The position numbers were made by a program, and so were the translations under genes. This document shows, in pieces, positions 11,051 to 23,174 of a DNA stretch of 64,000 nt. Each line of letters starts with the position of its first letter. Positions within the stretch are counted from its first letter, which is position 1. The DNA comes from Aspidiotus rigidus (taxonomy: Eukaryota > Arthropoda > Insecta > Hemiptera > Diaspididae), in the NCBI GenBank assembly GCA_035079385.1, contig JAVHKY010000018.1, positions 3,472,001-3,536,000 of the forward strand, read 5' to 3'. The notes below the pieces were generated by a model. The model was given only the letters and a program-made list of their open reading frames with translations, ran no database searches and was not told the DNA's origin.

Positions 11051-13640
11051 CCGATGGAAGAAAACTTGGAAAAATATCGATCATCCAGCGATGTGTGTGA
11101 GGGAAAGGAAAACTTTGGATCAAGTTTGACTTTTGAGCTGTATACAAGAGGAAGACAACTTGGAAGAATTTCGAGTATTCAGCTCTATCTAGATTGAGAG
11201 ATACTTGAAACGAACGACGGCAAAGTTGAACGGAGAATTCGAAGAAACTTTTCTACGGGACAAATTTAGAATTGAATCCGAAATCGGGGTCCCAAAGAGT
11301 TGTAATTTTTCTGCCATATATGATTATGGCTCGATTTTTTCAAGTTCAACTCTTTCAATGATTTAAATTTTTTCAAGTCCTCTTCCTATTATACATAACA
11401 GGCTTGGAAATTTAACAGGAAACCTGTTTTATGGGGGTATTTTCGTGACTTTAAGCGTCTCACCATTCGCCGTCCGGCAAAAACTGATCTACCCCGTTCT
11501 AGTTAGGGATACTGCCTTTTCCTCTTCTTTTGTATCGAAAATAAGATTTTAAAATTTTGACCATCGAGAGAATTGGACTAGGAAAAATGTCGACTTTGAT
11601 GTTACGTATGATAAAGAAAGGACTTGAGAAAATTTAAGAAAAATTTCGTAATTCCAGACTCCTTAGACTCCAATTTTATATTATCTCAATATCGAAACGC
11701 ATGTGCGATGGAACAGGTTTCCTTAATTCCTCATTCAACTATGTTAGGGAAGCCGACAGTATTCTTCGAGTTCCCTCTTAAAAAGAGTAAAAATGTAGAA
11801 CAGGTTTCCAATTTAAAAATATCGATCATCCAGCGATGTATGTGAGGGAGGACGTATTCGAAATAAGCAGTTCATGTTTGACTTTCGAATTGTCATTGTC
11901 ATACTTTCTTTGAACTTTGGTTTCAAATTCCATTTATACCCTTGAAAAGTCTTCCTATAGTCTTCCACTAGGTTCACCATCAGAAATTATTTTGGTCTCT
12001 TGATATGAGTCATCCGTTTGTTGCTACAGGATGCTCTTGGTAAGTTTTTAGAGGAAATTAATTGGAATTATCGGGAAAAAAAAACATGACACCGGATACA
12101 ATGGCCATCTTATCATTATATAACTCACGGAAAATTGAGACCGTTTAAGCAACCTGGGCCATGGTCTCTTGCCCGGATGTATTCATGACCCAGTCCTTAC
12201 ATATATTATCGGTAAGTCTATATTAGTTGGCGCGAACTTGAATCGCATAATTACCAGTAATTAAGATAAATGATCAGTGAAAAAGTCCACACGCAATGTT
12301 CTTTTACCTTCGTTTTCCTTGTTATCAATCTATCACTCCGTATAGCTACATTTTTTTAACCAAATGATTGTCTCGTTACAACCAAAAAAAAAAGTAGTTG
12401 CGGCTTTCAAATTATTACGCAATAGCTGTAAGTTTTACAGGAAAGAACAAATTTAGGTAGGTACGTGCCAGAACTTTGATTTCTTGGAACTGCTTTTGGC
12501 ATTCAATTCCAGTGCAGAACTTCGGTTTTCAAATTAGATTTAAGTAATGTGTTTCTCATTTCTTACAGAGGTGAATTGATCTCAAAATTGTCTCTCCTAG
12601 AAATTGCGGTTTATACTGTTCAAATTTTGTTAATTGATACAGCTTGATGACACTTTCGCAAAACTTATTAACTTTGGCGTTTTCGGGGGAAGGGGAGGAT
12701 CTTCCTCATCATCAGATACCTGTCGCTAAGCGCGATTAGGCAAAGAGAGGTAGGGTGATGAATCCTCTTCAACTCCATTTTTCTCTTTCTCATTTAATGT
12801 AGATTAGAATAATATAATAGGTACACAAACTTACATTCGCGCGAATCCGGGCTCGGACGAAGTATTCGGAAAATATTTCCGAAATTTAAGCACCATGGTA
12901 TCAGATTTTCGAGTGCATATTTTTGAGAATTTTTATATTTTCAAAAATAATGAATTTTTTCTATTTACACTACCTTGAACTATTTTAGACCCTAGTTTAT
13001 GACTTCCATGATTTTTCCAAGCTCTACCATCGGAGTTATATCAATTCAAAAATTTTTTTCGATCGACCATACCTCTTTAGAACTTTACCATTTCCTTTAT
13101 TGTTAAACTTTTGAAAGAATTCCACTGAAATATTTTGTAGATTGTAGACCCATTTTTAAAACCATTAAACGATGTTCCAGACCTCGTACGAACGTCCAAA
13201 AAAACAAGTCGGCGAAAGAAAAAAAGTTTTAATTTTCAATGCTGTTCGACGGCAAACAAACTTTTACAGCTTTCGAAGTTATTTACAGGTCAAACGAAGA
13301 TAAAAGTGTCTAATGTTTTTTCATTGTTTTTCTTATCTTCTAGCACGTGTATCAACTCTGTAATAATATTTCCGTAATATTTTTCCTATTCCTAGGATTA
13401 AATAACGGATTTATAGAGTGAATTTTCTGAAATTAATTTCTGGTCAATACTGGTTATCTATTGTACAACGGGTAAATAGGGCGTTTAAAAATGAGTTGCG
13501 AAACTTTCCGATCACGAAAAAATGCGAGTGTCGAGAACGCGACGAGTTGAAACGCCACTTGACCCGCGAGTCCAATACTACATTTTATTCATTAGTGGGT
13601 CTACACGCCGTAGAATAAAATCAGTTGAATTTATGGGCCC
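11051..13640. other. Non-coding stretch with scattered repeat modules
   Basis: The modular repeat appears at 11300-11490: CATATATGATTATGGCTCGA-like units, then AACAGGAAACCTGTTTTATG and TCGCCGTCCGGCAAAAACTG. A fold-back-arm fragment is at 11708-11765 (AACAGGTTTCC...AGGGAAGCCGACAG). Nothing else is recognised between 11.8 and 13.64 kb. Confidence 0.4.
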
Positions 13641-13859
13641 AATAATGAGAACCTCTTAACTTGCATATTGTAATGATACAGACCTACAAATAAATCGTGA
13701 CCTATTGTTTTCGAAAGAAGAAGAGCGAGTAGAAGAGATAAACTTGGAAAAAGACTGAGCGATAAAAACTGTAGAAATGAGAAAAACTGAAAGTCTCTTC
13801 ATCCCAAATATCTCTTCGGCGAAAATCCACAAGACCGAGTGCCTTCCACTTTCACCTGG

Positions 13860-14461
13860 ACAACCAGTTTCTCCAGGTATGTGCCCAAAGAAACGGAGGA
13901 TTCGTCGGTAACATACAGAGGACAAGCGTTTTTCGATATGGAGCTCGTTTAATATTGATATATCTGATCGTTTGGCCGTCCAGGGTATTTAGCAGGCGCA
14001 GCTTTGTGTTTCACTTTATGACTCGATCTTTCCATATACGCGTCAATTTCACAGTTGCTTCTCTTGCGAATATAATTCTCCTCCGAATTTCCGCGGAGCT
14101 GCCACGATTGTTGCCCACCACTGAACCTAAGTAAGTGAACCTGGCTACTTTTTCAAAGTCTCGGAGTGCGTTCGATACCGGAAGGCGTCCTGCTCTGACG
14201 ACTAGCATTACCTTAGTTTTATCTCTGTTGAGCGTCAACCCTAATTCGTTACTATTCTTCTCCACGCATTCCAGGAACTCTTTCATTTCATTCTCGGATC
14301 CGGCGCACAGCGTCGTATCATCCGCAAACCTCAGGTTGCTGATGGTGTCACCGCCGATCCAGACACCGCCTTTCCATCCATCCAAGCTCTTCCTCATTAA
14401 GTACTCACCGTACACATTGAAAAGAATAGGTGACAAGATACACCTTGACCTAACACCTTGA
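13860..14461 (-). mobile_element. Non-LTR retrotransposon remnant, RTE-like reverse transcriptase
   Basis: The minus frame 14436-14011 reads MSPILFNVYGEYLM, then NLRFADDTTLCAGS with the catalytic FADD, then LGLTLNRDKTKVM, ARFTYLGSVV and LTRIWKDR. This order and spacing are those of RT motifs B to E in RTE-type and related non-LTR elements. The frame stops just after IWKDRVIK. Beyond it KLRLLNTL and, in another frame near 13.88 kb, CYRRILRFFGHI recall the downstream RTE segment. Its 5' side is cut at 14461 by the neighbouring Penelope-like element. It is dead. Confidence 0.75.
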
Positions 14462-14466
14462 GAAGG

Positions 14467-16978
14467 TTAAACGAATCCGTTCCTCTAAGTTACGGCTATC
14501 CATAATAAACGCGAAAAAGACGAATACTCCGAAGGGAGAGTAAACCTTGCAAACCGCAGAAAATACAAAACCACGAGCGCTTTCGGTTAATAAACCATCT
14601 TCAAGCCTGAAATGAAAGCAACTGACGAACGGAGGAGAAGAACAAGGTATTAAGATTGGCCAAACGAGAAATCACGGTGTGAATCATAGACCAGTTTGAT
14701 CAGGCCATCCTCCGGAATGAACGAGTTGAGTACAGTGATACCGTCTGTGTTGCGATGACGCATTATCTCTATATACTCGAGGGCGATGCGCTTTCGGTAC
14801 GAATTCTCCTTATGGAGGAGCTTTTCGGATCCCTCACGGAAGCTGTGGCCACTGTTTATCAAATGATCAGCAAAAGCTGACTCCCCTAAGCGTCCCTTCT
14901 CCCAAGATTTCAGGTGCTCAGCTACTCTAACTTTCATTTGGCGGCTGGTCTCACCAATATAAAAGCCTCCACAATCCCCACATTCCAACTTATAAACACC
15001 ACTCCTCTCATCAATGGGTATGGGGTCCTTCAGTCTCACAAACAACCCCTTAACTGTTGTAGGGTCGTAGAACGCGGGTCTGAAGCCAAACGGGCGGAGG
15101 GCCCGACCCAATTGGAGAGAGAACTTCCCCAGAAAAGGGAGACTGATCCAACGCAACCGGCGATCACGGATCATGTCTCGGGGGAGGGAGGTGGTGGAAT
15201 CAAGAATGCTCCTTGTAACTTTCCTCCGAACCATCACGTCAACGTCGAAATTGACCCCATTCACTCTAGCCAGGTGTTTTATTGTGAGTACTTCTTTCTT
15301 AAAAGCAGACTGACTCAACGGAATACGAGTCAGGCTGTGAACTAGGCTATGAAATGCAGCCATCTTGTGAGCAACAGGAGCGAACGAACCACCATGGACT
15401 AAAACATCGGTCGTAGTATCTTTCCTGTAAATTCCAAACTCATGGATACCGTCTACAATAGAGATCGATGAATCCAAAAAGTTAATGGAAAATACCCCTA
15501 TTTCCAACGTAAATTTGATGGAAGGGTACCAGGAATTGAGATACCTCAGAAACTCACCAAGGAGATCTGGGTGACCAGTCCAGGTACATGGAACGTCATC
15601 AACGTACCTGTGCCAATAGTGAATATGATTGAGTAACACCTGGTTCGAGGAAAAAAGGTCAAGTTCAAACTTAGACATGAAAACTTCGGAGATAAGAGAG
15701 CCTGAAGGTGATCCAATAGGGATCCCTACTTCATCAGGGAACTCGAAAAATTTCCCTTCAAATTTACAGTAGTTAGGGGACCAGCAGGTATTCAGAAGAT
15801 CGAAAAATTCCTGAAGCTCATTGTGAGGAATGTTGGCTTTGACGAGTAGCTCACCCATCCGCTGGATAGTAGCAGCCTTGGGAATATTCGGGAACAAACC
15901 AACAACATCAAAAGAGCATATGGTCGTTCCCGGGGGAAGACTTACACCAATCAGGACATCAGTTAAAGAGGCCGAATTCAAAACCGAATGAGGAGATTCA
16001 AAAGCAATGCGATTTTTGAACCATCGGTCAAGGAATTTGGCAAGGAGGTAAGTGGGGGAGGAGACGAAAGAAACAACGGTTCGCATCGGGGTATTTAGGC
16101 AGCTCGTAGAGGAGGGGGGGTGTGGGGTTAGGAACAAGGAGGGCTTTTTTCAGAGCAGGAGTCTTGATAATAGCTTCACTCCTGTTGATGACACTCCTAA
16201 CTTCTTTGACGTGCTTCGGGAAGCTGAAATCCTCACTCTCTTTAGCACCACACTGCTGGAGGACATCGTGGACCTTGGAAGAATAGGCGGATTTCTCCAT
16301 CACCACAACAGCATTTCCCTTGTCCGCCTTAGTGACGATTAAATCTCCCTCTTTAATCTTTATCTTTAAACCTTGAATCACTCCTTCCAATTTATTACTC
16401 ATGCGGGGGAGGGGGTTATTGCGGACTATCTCGGCACAAACTTTCTGGGTATTAAAACCAGGGCCAATCTTAACAGCAAGATCCGCAACAACATTAGCCA
16501 AGGTTTCATCATTCTTGAGGGGAGGTAGACTAAATTTCAAACCTTTCTCAAGGAGGGCTGTTTCGTCACCGTTGAACACTACCTGACTATTATTTATGAG
16601 GGGGAGGGGGATGGAATTTATGAACGTCAACACCATCACTCGACCCTTCCTCAACCACATCACCATTAACCTTCATTAGAGAGGACAACTTCTTATTTTT
16701 CTTCTCCCTCAACTTCACCTCAAACTTCCGACACTTTAAATTGACGTCCCGCATAAAGTAATCAAACTCAAGGGGGAGGAGCATACCGGAGAGTCTCGAA
16801 TGGACCAGAAGGTTCAGTCTCGTAGTGATATTATATTTACCATGCCATCTCCGCAGTTCCGTTCTTATCCACTTCTCTCTCATATAATTTTCCAGCTTAG
16901 GTTTACTCTCCATTCGGAGTATTCGTCTTTTTCGCGTATATTATGGATAGCCGTAACCTAGAGGAACGGATTCGTTTT
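14467..16978 (-). mobile_element. Penelope-like element family 2, near-complete copy 2a
   Basis: Three minus-strand frames together cover a whole Penelope-like polyprotein. 16913-16590 is the N-terminal region from a good start (MESKPKLENYMREKW). 16666-16028 holds LIVTKADKGNAVVVMEKSAY, the element's first RT block. 16137-14650 (495 codons) holds the RT core (SFDVVGLFPNIP, GIPIGSP, HRYVDD) and the GIY-YIG endonuclease (VYKLECGDCGGFYIGETSRQ). A 14-bp deletion relative to copy 2b near 16087 breaks the frame at LPK. A second break lies near 16610. Ends of about 75 bp, 14467-14545 and 16905-16978, are inverted repeats of each other, sharing TACGCGAAAAAGACGAATAC and the flanking GTTACGGCTATCCATAATA. 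The proline after YVDDV, where copy 2b has leucine, may be another lesion. Confidence 0.87.
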
Positions 16979-17409
16979 ACCCTACCTTATCTGCCCATGT
17001 ATGGCTTAGAATTGCAGAATCTTAGCCTAGCCTATGCTTATGGAAGCCTTAGGTCCCTTGAGTCTTAGCCGTACTTATAGAAGTTACCTTAAAAATAGTC
17101 AACACAAAATATTCTTCGCTCGCCTTATCGCTGTATTTAATAGAAGGAATCCTCGAGTTGTTCTCAGTTTCCTTATTTTTCTCCTCATATTTGAGAAAAG
17201 ATTCAGAGGCTAAGAGCTTTTTGTCTACATCCCGTTTTCGACGAAATTTTAGGTGGAAAAGCGACACAATCCCGAATTCCACCGAAGATGGTGTACATGA
17301 TGAGAATCTTGTTTAGGTTTGAGGGTAATGAGAATGACGCGACGGGGTGAGATGAGTATGGATCAGTTGAACGCACAATTTTGGATTTTACAGTATAGAT
17401 TGAAAAAGA
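16979..17409. other. Short spacer
   Basis: TTAGCCTAGCCTATGCTTATGG-like short direct repeats occur near 17.0-17.08 kb (CTTAG, CCTATG, TAGCC). No gene is seen. Confidence 0.25.
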
Positions 17410-18141
17410 AAAAACGACGGCTTCCTTAACGAAGTTAAACGAGGAACGCAGGGAACCTGTTTTATGAGTCAAATGGGATTTGGTATTGAAAATTTAAGGA
17501 AGTCTAGACATAAAGAAGGCCTACACCTACTATAAGCCTAGTATAATATAGTTTGAGAGTCTAAATTTTTCTCGAATCTCCAGCTATATATGAAAGCTCA
17601 AGAGTTGAAATTTTTCCAAGTCCCCCTCCTATCATATATAGCTCGAAAATATAAATTTTTCCAAGTCCCCCTCCCAACATATATAGCTCGAGAGTCGAAA
17701 TTTTTCTAAGTATCGCTCTTATCATACATAGCTCGAGAGTCGAAATGTTTCTAAGTCCCCCTCCTATCATATATGGCTCGAGCGTCGAAATTCTTCCAAG
17801 TTTTTTGCTGGACGGCGGACGGCGCACGGCGCATGGCAAATTTCTCAAAAAGCCCCCCATAAAACAGGGTCCCTGACAGGTTCCCTGTTAAAATTTAGAC
17901 TCTCGAGCTATATGATATGAAAGGGACGGAAAAATTTCAACTCTCGAGCCCTCATATATAGCTGGAGATTCGAGAAAAATTTAGACTCTCAAACTATATT
18001 ATACTAGGCTTACAGTAGGTCTAAGCCTTCTTTATACTAGCTTTATCTAGGTCTAGGCTTCCTTGAATTTTCAATACCAAACCCTATTTGACTCATAAAA
18101 TAGGTTCCCTGGGTTCCTCGTTCAACTTCGTTACGGAAGCC
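17410..18141. mobile_element. Fold-back element with ~200-bp arms and internal 47-bp tandem units
   Basis: The left arm, about 17410-17625, and the right arm, about 17928-18141, are reverse complements: AAAACGACGGCTTCCTTAAC at the left end against the mirrored GGAAGCCGTCGTTTTT at the right end. In between are four or five tandem CCTATCATATATAGCTCGAG units and, at 17800-17880, the GGCGCACGGCGCATGGCAAA module and CCCCCCATAAAACAGGG. There is no protein frame. Partial copies of the arm lie at 115-200, 9875-10010, 11708-11765 and 48480-48630. It is probably a non-autonomous element. Confidence 0.75.
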
Positions 18142-18758
18142 GTCGTTTTTTATAATTTTCCATCAATTTTCAATATTGTCCACGATCGCGTATACTGCAG
18201 ATCACAACACACCTATTTCCGACATTTCCTTGAACAGAGCAGAGATCGGTCAGCACAGCAGCACTTCAGCAATATACACCAATCCAGTGTTTGAACATGA
18301 CGTTGAATGCAAACGAAGTTGGGTTCTTGTCTGAATGAATGTCAAGCTTCGGTATTGAAAGATTCCAATTTTTCTTAATACGAGTGTGAGCTAAAAAATA
18401 TCAGAATCGTAAACTTTCTTCTATTTTATTTATTATTTATTCTGGCTCACAAGTAGGTATACAGCAAACAAAAAAAAAAAAAAAAAAAAAATTGTATCTA
18501 CAATTCACGAAAATAGGTTACAAGCTATACAAATTCATGACAACCCGACGCTTCTAAGAAAACTGAGAGACCTCGCTCATTGTAGTATTTCAGCATAACA
18601 GATTGGACGACAGTTTCCATTCGTCCTATTCTCGCTGTGACCACGTACTCTTCAGGTGAGGACATGACAGATTTTTTTCCAACTTCTTTTTCTAAATTTT
18701 TTCATCTCTATCAGATATGATTTATTTGCTTTCTACAGCCATTTTGATCGAGTGAAAT
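18142..18758. other. Upstream region of peptide gene A
   Basis: This region contains a pure A-run at about 18470-18490. Nothing else is recognised. Confidence 0.3.
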
Positions 18759-19534
18759 ATGGTGAAAGTCAATCGAGCCTTTCTTGTGACGATATTTGTG
18801 CTTATTGGGCAAATACATACTGAAATTCTGTGGCCATACGGGAGTGGGATGATCTGCCATACATCAGGTACCTACATGTATCTGAATATAAGAAGAATAC
18901 TGAAATTTAATATTCAATGCATAATAATTGTACCTATGCGCTTAATCTTGAAAGATGAAATTTGTCAATGCCTCAACTTAGTATATCAGCCAATCACCAA
19001 ATTTCCTCTCAAGTTCCACCTCATTGCATTTAATATGTCATCTGAATTCAAACTTTTCTCGAGTCCAACGGGTACCTGAAATACTCTTATATGAACGCTG
19101 TGAAAATTTTTCCTAAGCCCAATCGTCGTCACGGGACACAGATGACTAGAAGGTGCATATTTTCAATGAATAACCTCCCATAAAACAGCTTTCCCGCTAA
19201 AATAAAGTTTATAGTCCTCCAGAAAATTCTCATCTCCCTCAGGAAGCTGTGTAGTTTATTTTACGACTCGACCAAATGTTCAGTTCTTTGTCTTACCTCT
19301 TTCTTTTGTTTGCATAATTGCACACTTTCTCAGATTGACTTCTCAAAAAAGCTTTTTGAATTTTATCAACTTGCATTTGTATTCATATTTTTAGGTCTCA
19401 CGAAATTCATGGCAATAATTGTAACCATCGGATATTGTAACTATGGCCATGGTGTGTTGGCAAAACCAAGCGGTTCAGCGCCCAATCAACTTTATGCCAC
19501 GAAGGAGAAACAGAAATTAATGGACCATTTCTAA
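18759..19534 (+). CDS. Small secreted peptide, family copy A
   Basis: There are two exons, 18759-18867 and 19395-19534, joined in phase 1 across a GTACCT...TTTTAG intron of 527 bp, giving 82 residues. Exon 1 encodes a signal peptide (MVKVNRAFLVTIFVLIGQIH, cleavage probably after IHT) and the start of the mature peptide, EILWPYGSGM. Exon 2 begins GLTKFMAIIVTIGY, a second hydrophobic stretch, followed by HGVLAKPSG and a polar tail. The exon-1 length (109 nt), intron phase and E-x-LW motif after the signal are shared with copies at 20.9, 25.1, 34.1 and 46.2 kb. I do not recognise the family and assign no function. AAATTAATGG...ATTTAAT-type AT-rich sequence follows the stop. Confidence 0.75.
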
Positions 19535-20119
19535 AGCTTTTTTCTCTTATTTTACTTGAAAGAATGCAATATTGAATAAGTTTACATGTACCGCATTAAG
19601 TTATCAAGAAGGCGTATCTTCAAGAGAAATGTAAAGTTGAATATAAATGTATTAATGTACATTATTGTACCAGTAAAACAGATCATTTTGATTACGGTAT
19701 GTTTGTAGTAGGTACCATTTTTCAAAGCCGCAAAAGACTTGAAAGAATCATCTATCTGAATATTTTCAATTGGTAAAATAATTGAAAGAAGAGGACGTTA
19801 TCAAAATCTCAGTTGTGTTCAACTTTCAATTTTTAACAAATAAGAAATGATAGCAAGCCCAGATGAATTTGAAATAATTTGATTAATAGGAGAAACGATG
19901 TTGCGGGACATGTTTAATTAAATATAATACCTACACAAAAATTTACATTGTGCGGTTTTGTAAATTTTTGTATATTACACATATATTTAATTGAAATAAT
20001 TTCTTCAGATTTGGGAATAGATTGAGCAAGAAACTTTGGGAAAGTGCTCAAAGATAATTTGTTTCATCGAGGTTTGATATGTTGTGATCAATAAGAATAT
20101 CAAAATCAGTCATATATAT
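19535..20119. other. Downstream of peptide gene A
   Basis: AT-rich, with no gene seen. A short inverted pair AAATTTACA/TGTAAATTT occurs around 19940-19965. Confidence 0.3.
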
Positions 20120-20550
20120 TGTGACGTTCTACCGGTCACCGAATATCTCTTGACGCCAATAATAAAGAACAATTACGAAAACCGAGCTTTATTACTGGTA
20201 CCGCAAGTACAACACTTCTAAACACCGTTAAAGTGTAACACAATCGCGTTAAAGAACGAGAACACGTTAACTATCGCTTTAAGATTACAACTGAATCGCT
20301 CTATCGGGTTGCTGCCGGCTACCTATTTATAGTCTCACCCTTAATTCCGGAATTCTCGAGATTTCTTCTAGAATGGCAAACAGGTTATGCAAGAGTACTT
20401 ACAATCAATCGAGCATTTTCTCTAGGTTGTTCACGCGCATTTGACGAACTAATTAAGCAATAAGTGGGCTTCCTTGCGGCGTCTGCTATTATTAAAAGTT
20501 TAGCGGCATATGCAAGCTTGGTGCTTGCGGCTTCATTGCAGAACGCCACA
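20120..20550 (-). mobile_element. Solo LTR, Ty3/Gypsy-like
   Basis: A 431-bp unit with short inverted ends (TGTGACGTTCT at the left, mirrored by AGAACGCCACA at the right) sits between direct ATAT repeats at 20116-20119 and 20551-20554. A 4-bp ATAT target duplication is known for some Gypsy-group elements. Read on the minus strand it has an LTR promoter layout: CTATAAATAGG at 20333-20323 and AATAAA at 20193-20188, followed by the CA end. No internal domain is present, so it is a solo LTR left by recombination. The open frame inside it (20464-20655 plus) is chance. Confidence 0.8.
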
Positions 20551-20923
20551 ATATGGAACATTGTGTCTCACCATACTTTATGTAAAAGCGGAGACTCCAT
20601 TATCTGTACGTACCTATCTTTCAACATAGGTACCTATAGTAAATCTACTAACTGAAATTTTTTAAATACGAATTTGTTTCATCAGATTGCCTTATGTTTT
20701 ATGACCTACTTATATGGAAATACGTCGAATACAATCTTTGTATCTGTTCGACTTGATCAAATGAATAAATACATACTCGTAGATCTGCCATTACGCAGTG
20801 CTCGGTGTGAAAACTTGCAAAGAATGTGAATGAAGTAGTATAGTATTCCCTCTACCTCAAGAACATACGATAATTTGCTACTTATTGTAGACCTACATTC
20901 ACGCTTAGTAAGTGAAATAGACC

Positions 20924-22887
20924 ATGATGAAAACTTGTCAATTTGTCATCTTAGCATTGTTGGTGCTTGTCGCGAGTCCATGCGCTGGTACATCCTGGTC
21001 TTGCAGCAGTAGACTAATTGGCTTCAATGCAGGTAAATTAAATGTGTGTAAAAGATGTTTTCGTATTACGACAATGATGGGACTTGAATTTTTCCAATTC
21101 TCTCGAATAAATCAACTATAACTTCCTATCTTCTTTTGGGTCGTTTCAAGCCTACCAGATAACTTTACGCTTTTCTGACTTCGCACCGTCTCCCAGTTTG
21201 TAGTTCTTACTCGTATAAGTCCCTCCTGGCAAACATTCTTCAAAGGTCTCCAAATAAGGTCAAGATCCTTCAAACACAGGGAAGAAAATGTAATGATTCG
21301 AGGATGTACCCTTGATGAAGAGAAAAAGAAATGGCTGATTCTCCACGGAAAAAAAAACTCAAGACCACGGCAAAGTTTTGCGACAAAGCTCCGCGGCCCT
21401 GTGGAAACAAAGCAGGGAAGATATCGCTTATACTTCAATGCAAAAAATAAGGACAAAAAACGCATATATTGGCCATGTTGGTAAATCTAAATTCATAAAA
21501 GCAGCTGTCTGTCTCTCTTCTTATACTCGTACCTCCAAAACCGCTTATAACCCATCAGCTTGAAATTTTCACTATGTAGGTATTCGTGTTATTCAGGAAT
21601 AACTTCTAACCCATAAATGAAAATTTCAACTCTTATAAAAATAAATCCTCATTAAAAATCGTGTCCTCGCTAGAAGTGGCTAAACGAAGCTAAGACCGCA
21701 GCTTCAATAACGGTTGGATATGTAGCGCATTGCGTCATAGGTAAACTCGCAGATATTCTGTGCAGTCACCTTCATATACGCTGGACGAAGTGTTTTACCC
21801 TATATCAACCTCGGCCGGTCTATCTATTTTTGATGCTTATCTACGGATAGGTAATTATGAACCGCAAAAGTGGTGAAGGCGCCGGGTATTCCCTTGGAAA
21901 TGCGTCAGTTCTCCAAGCATCCGAACGGTAAGACCCACGTGGCACTAGTAGTGAGGAGAACTGCTGAATCAGTCATATTCAGGAACGTTGTTCTTACTTG
22001 GTATTATCCGCTACAAGCATTCAATGTCAATTCCTCAGTCGTGCAAGCATATCATATGTAATCCATTCCTCTGCAAGCCTCTGCAAGCAAGCCACTAATA
22101 TGCCTCTGCTAATCATTCAAAGCCTCTGCACGCCAACGCTCTGTTTCCAAGGGGGGGGGGACACCTGTAGCGCATTGCGTCATAAGTAAACTCGCAGATA
22201 TTCTGTGCAGTCACCTTTATATACGCTGGACGAAGTATTTTACCGTATATCAACCTCGGCCGGCCTATCTATTTTTGATGCTTATCTACGGATAGGTAAT
22301 TATGAACCGCAAAAGATATGCCTTAAATTAGACTGATTTTGTAATATTCTTTTGGCGAGGGCTAAACTGAGTGAAGTGGGTGGAGAGCCGGATACTAGAC
22401 GTGTGGCTAATATATTGTACCGAATTAGGCTACGTGTTGCCTAAGGACAGGCCAACAAATACTATTGAAGGTGTATTTGCCCCATTGGTTGTTTGGGTTC
22501 CTAATTTACTTCAGAGCTATACGTCCATGTCGATAGAGATATGTTTTAAGATTAGAGATGAAGATGATGACGTCACTAAGGTTCAGGGTGATTGAGTCAC
22601 GGGTTAAAGGAGAAATTTAAAACAAGCTGAGTTTCAATTGAGTCTTGTAATTGTTGTATTTGAGGATAAATATGTTTTTGAAATACCACTCTATAAGTTA
22701 TGAAGCTTGAAAGTGTAAATTTCTCTCTTGTATTTGATTTTCTACGTTCACAGGCCTTTCGAAAATAACTATCATGATGACAGCAATCATAATGCACATT
22801 AATCACATTTGTGGTGTATTCGGAGGAGATCTAAGAATGGATGGACAGCGTTCGCTGGATTCAAGAAAGCCTCCTTTATATTCATAA
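20924..22887 (+). CDS. Small secreted peptide, family copy B
   Basis: There are two exons, 20924-21032 and 22754-22887, joined in phase 1 (GCAG/GTAAAT...TCACAG/GCCT), giving 80 residues. Exon 1 is MMKTCQFVILALLVLVASPC, a clear signal peptide, then the start of the mature part, containing SWSC. Exon 2 is of class I: GLSKITIMMTAIIMHINHIC, then GVFGGDLRMDGQRS and a basic tail ending KPPLYS. An almost identical class-I exon is at 44744 and a diverged one at 35492. The 1.7-kb intron has been enlarged by a terminal-direct-repeat element (21721-22315). Pairing of these two exons is inferred from phase and order. Confidence 0.68.
21133..21290 (+). pseudogene. Decayed second-exon-like segment
   Basis: GTCGTTTCAAGCCTACCAGA at 21138 resembles the segment at 42232 (GTCTTTTCAAGCCTACCTGA), and both resemble the start of the class-I second exon (GCCTTTCGAAAGTAACT). 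The acceptor position here reads TGG, not AG. Similarity between the two loci continues for about 140 bp, ending with CTCCAAATAAGGTCAAG. It is probably a relic exon, though the link is weak. Confidence 0.35.
21721..22315. mobile_element. Terminal-direct-repeat element (possible TRIM)
   Basis: Two direct 150-bp repeats, 21721-21870 and 22166-22315, differ at about five sites. They enclose 295 bp without coding capacity. The second repeat is preceded by an AAGGGGGGGGGGA purine run, like a polypurine tract. The outer flanks share GATATG (21717-21722 and 22315-22320), which could be a target duplication. A simple segmental duplication is the alternative. Confidence 0.5.
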
Positions 22888-23174
22888 GTTCTTGTGAATT
22901 TTATGAAGAGATATCTTTCGTTATTTCTACAATCGAGATAGTTAAATAAATAATTAATAAATTACGTTATTGAATTGGAAGCTGTAATTCGGTCAATGGA
23001 CTCGTCGAAAGAAGATTAATTATTTTGTTATAAAAAAATTAATTAATTTAATATACCTCCAATGATCTAGACCTTCATTTTATAATTACAATACTACTTC
23101 CACTAATATGGCTTGTGTTCCTTCTTAGAATGGCAAGAGAGCTGGCTGTATAAGATGACTTTAGTTCTGACAAT

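Noticed and set aside
14914..15345. Plus-strand frames within Penelope-like copy 2a
   Set aside because: They are shadows opposite the 495-codon RT and GIY-YIG frame. The same shadow recurs at 40299 in copy 2b.
20464..20655. Open frame with signal-like start (MGFLAASAIIKSLAAYASLV)
   Set aside because: It needs a GTG-like context (the line begins at AGTGGGC) and lies inside the solo LTR; there is no homologous copy or splice site.
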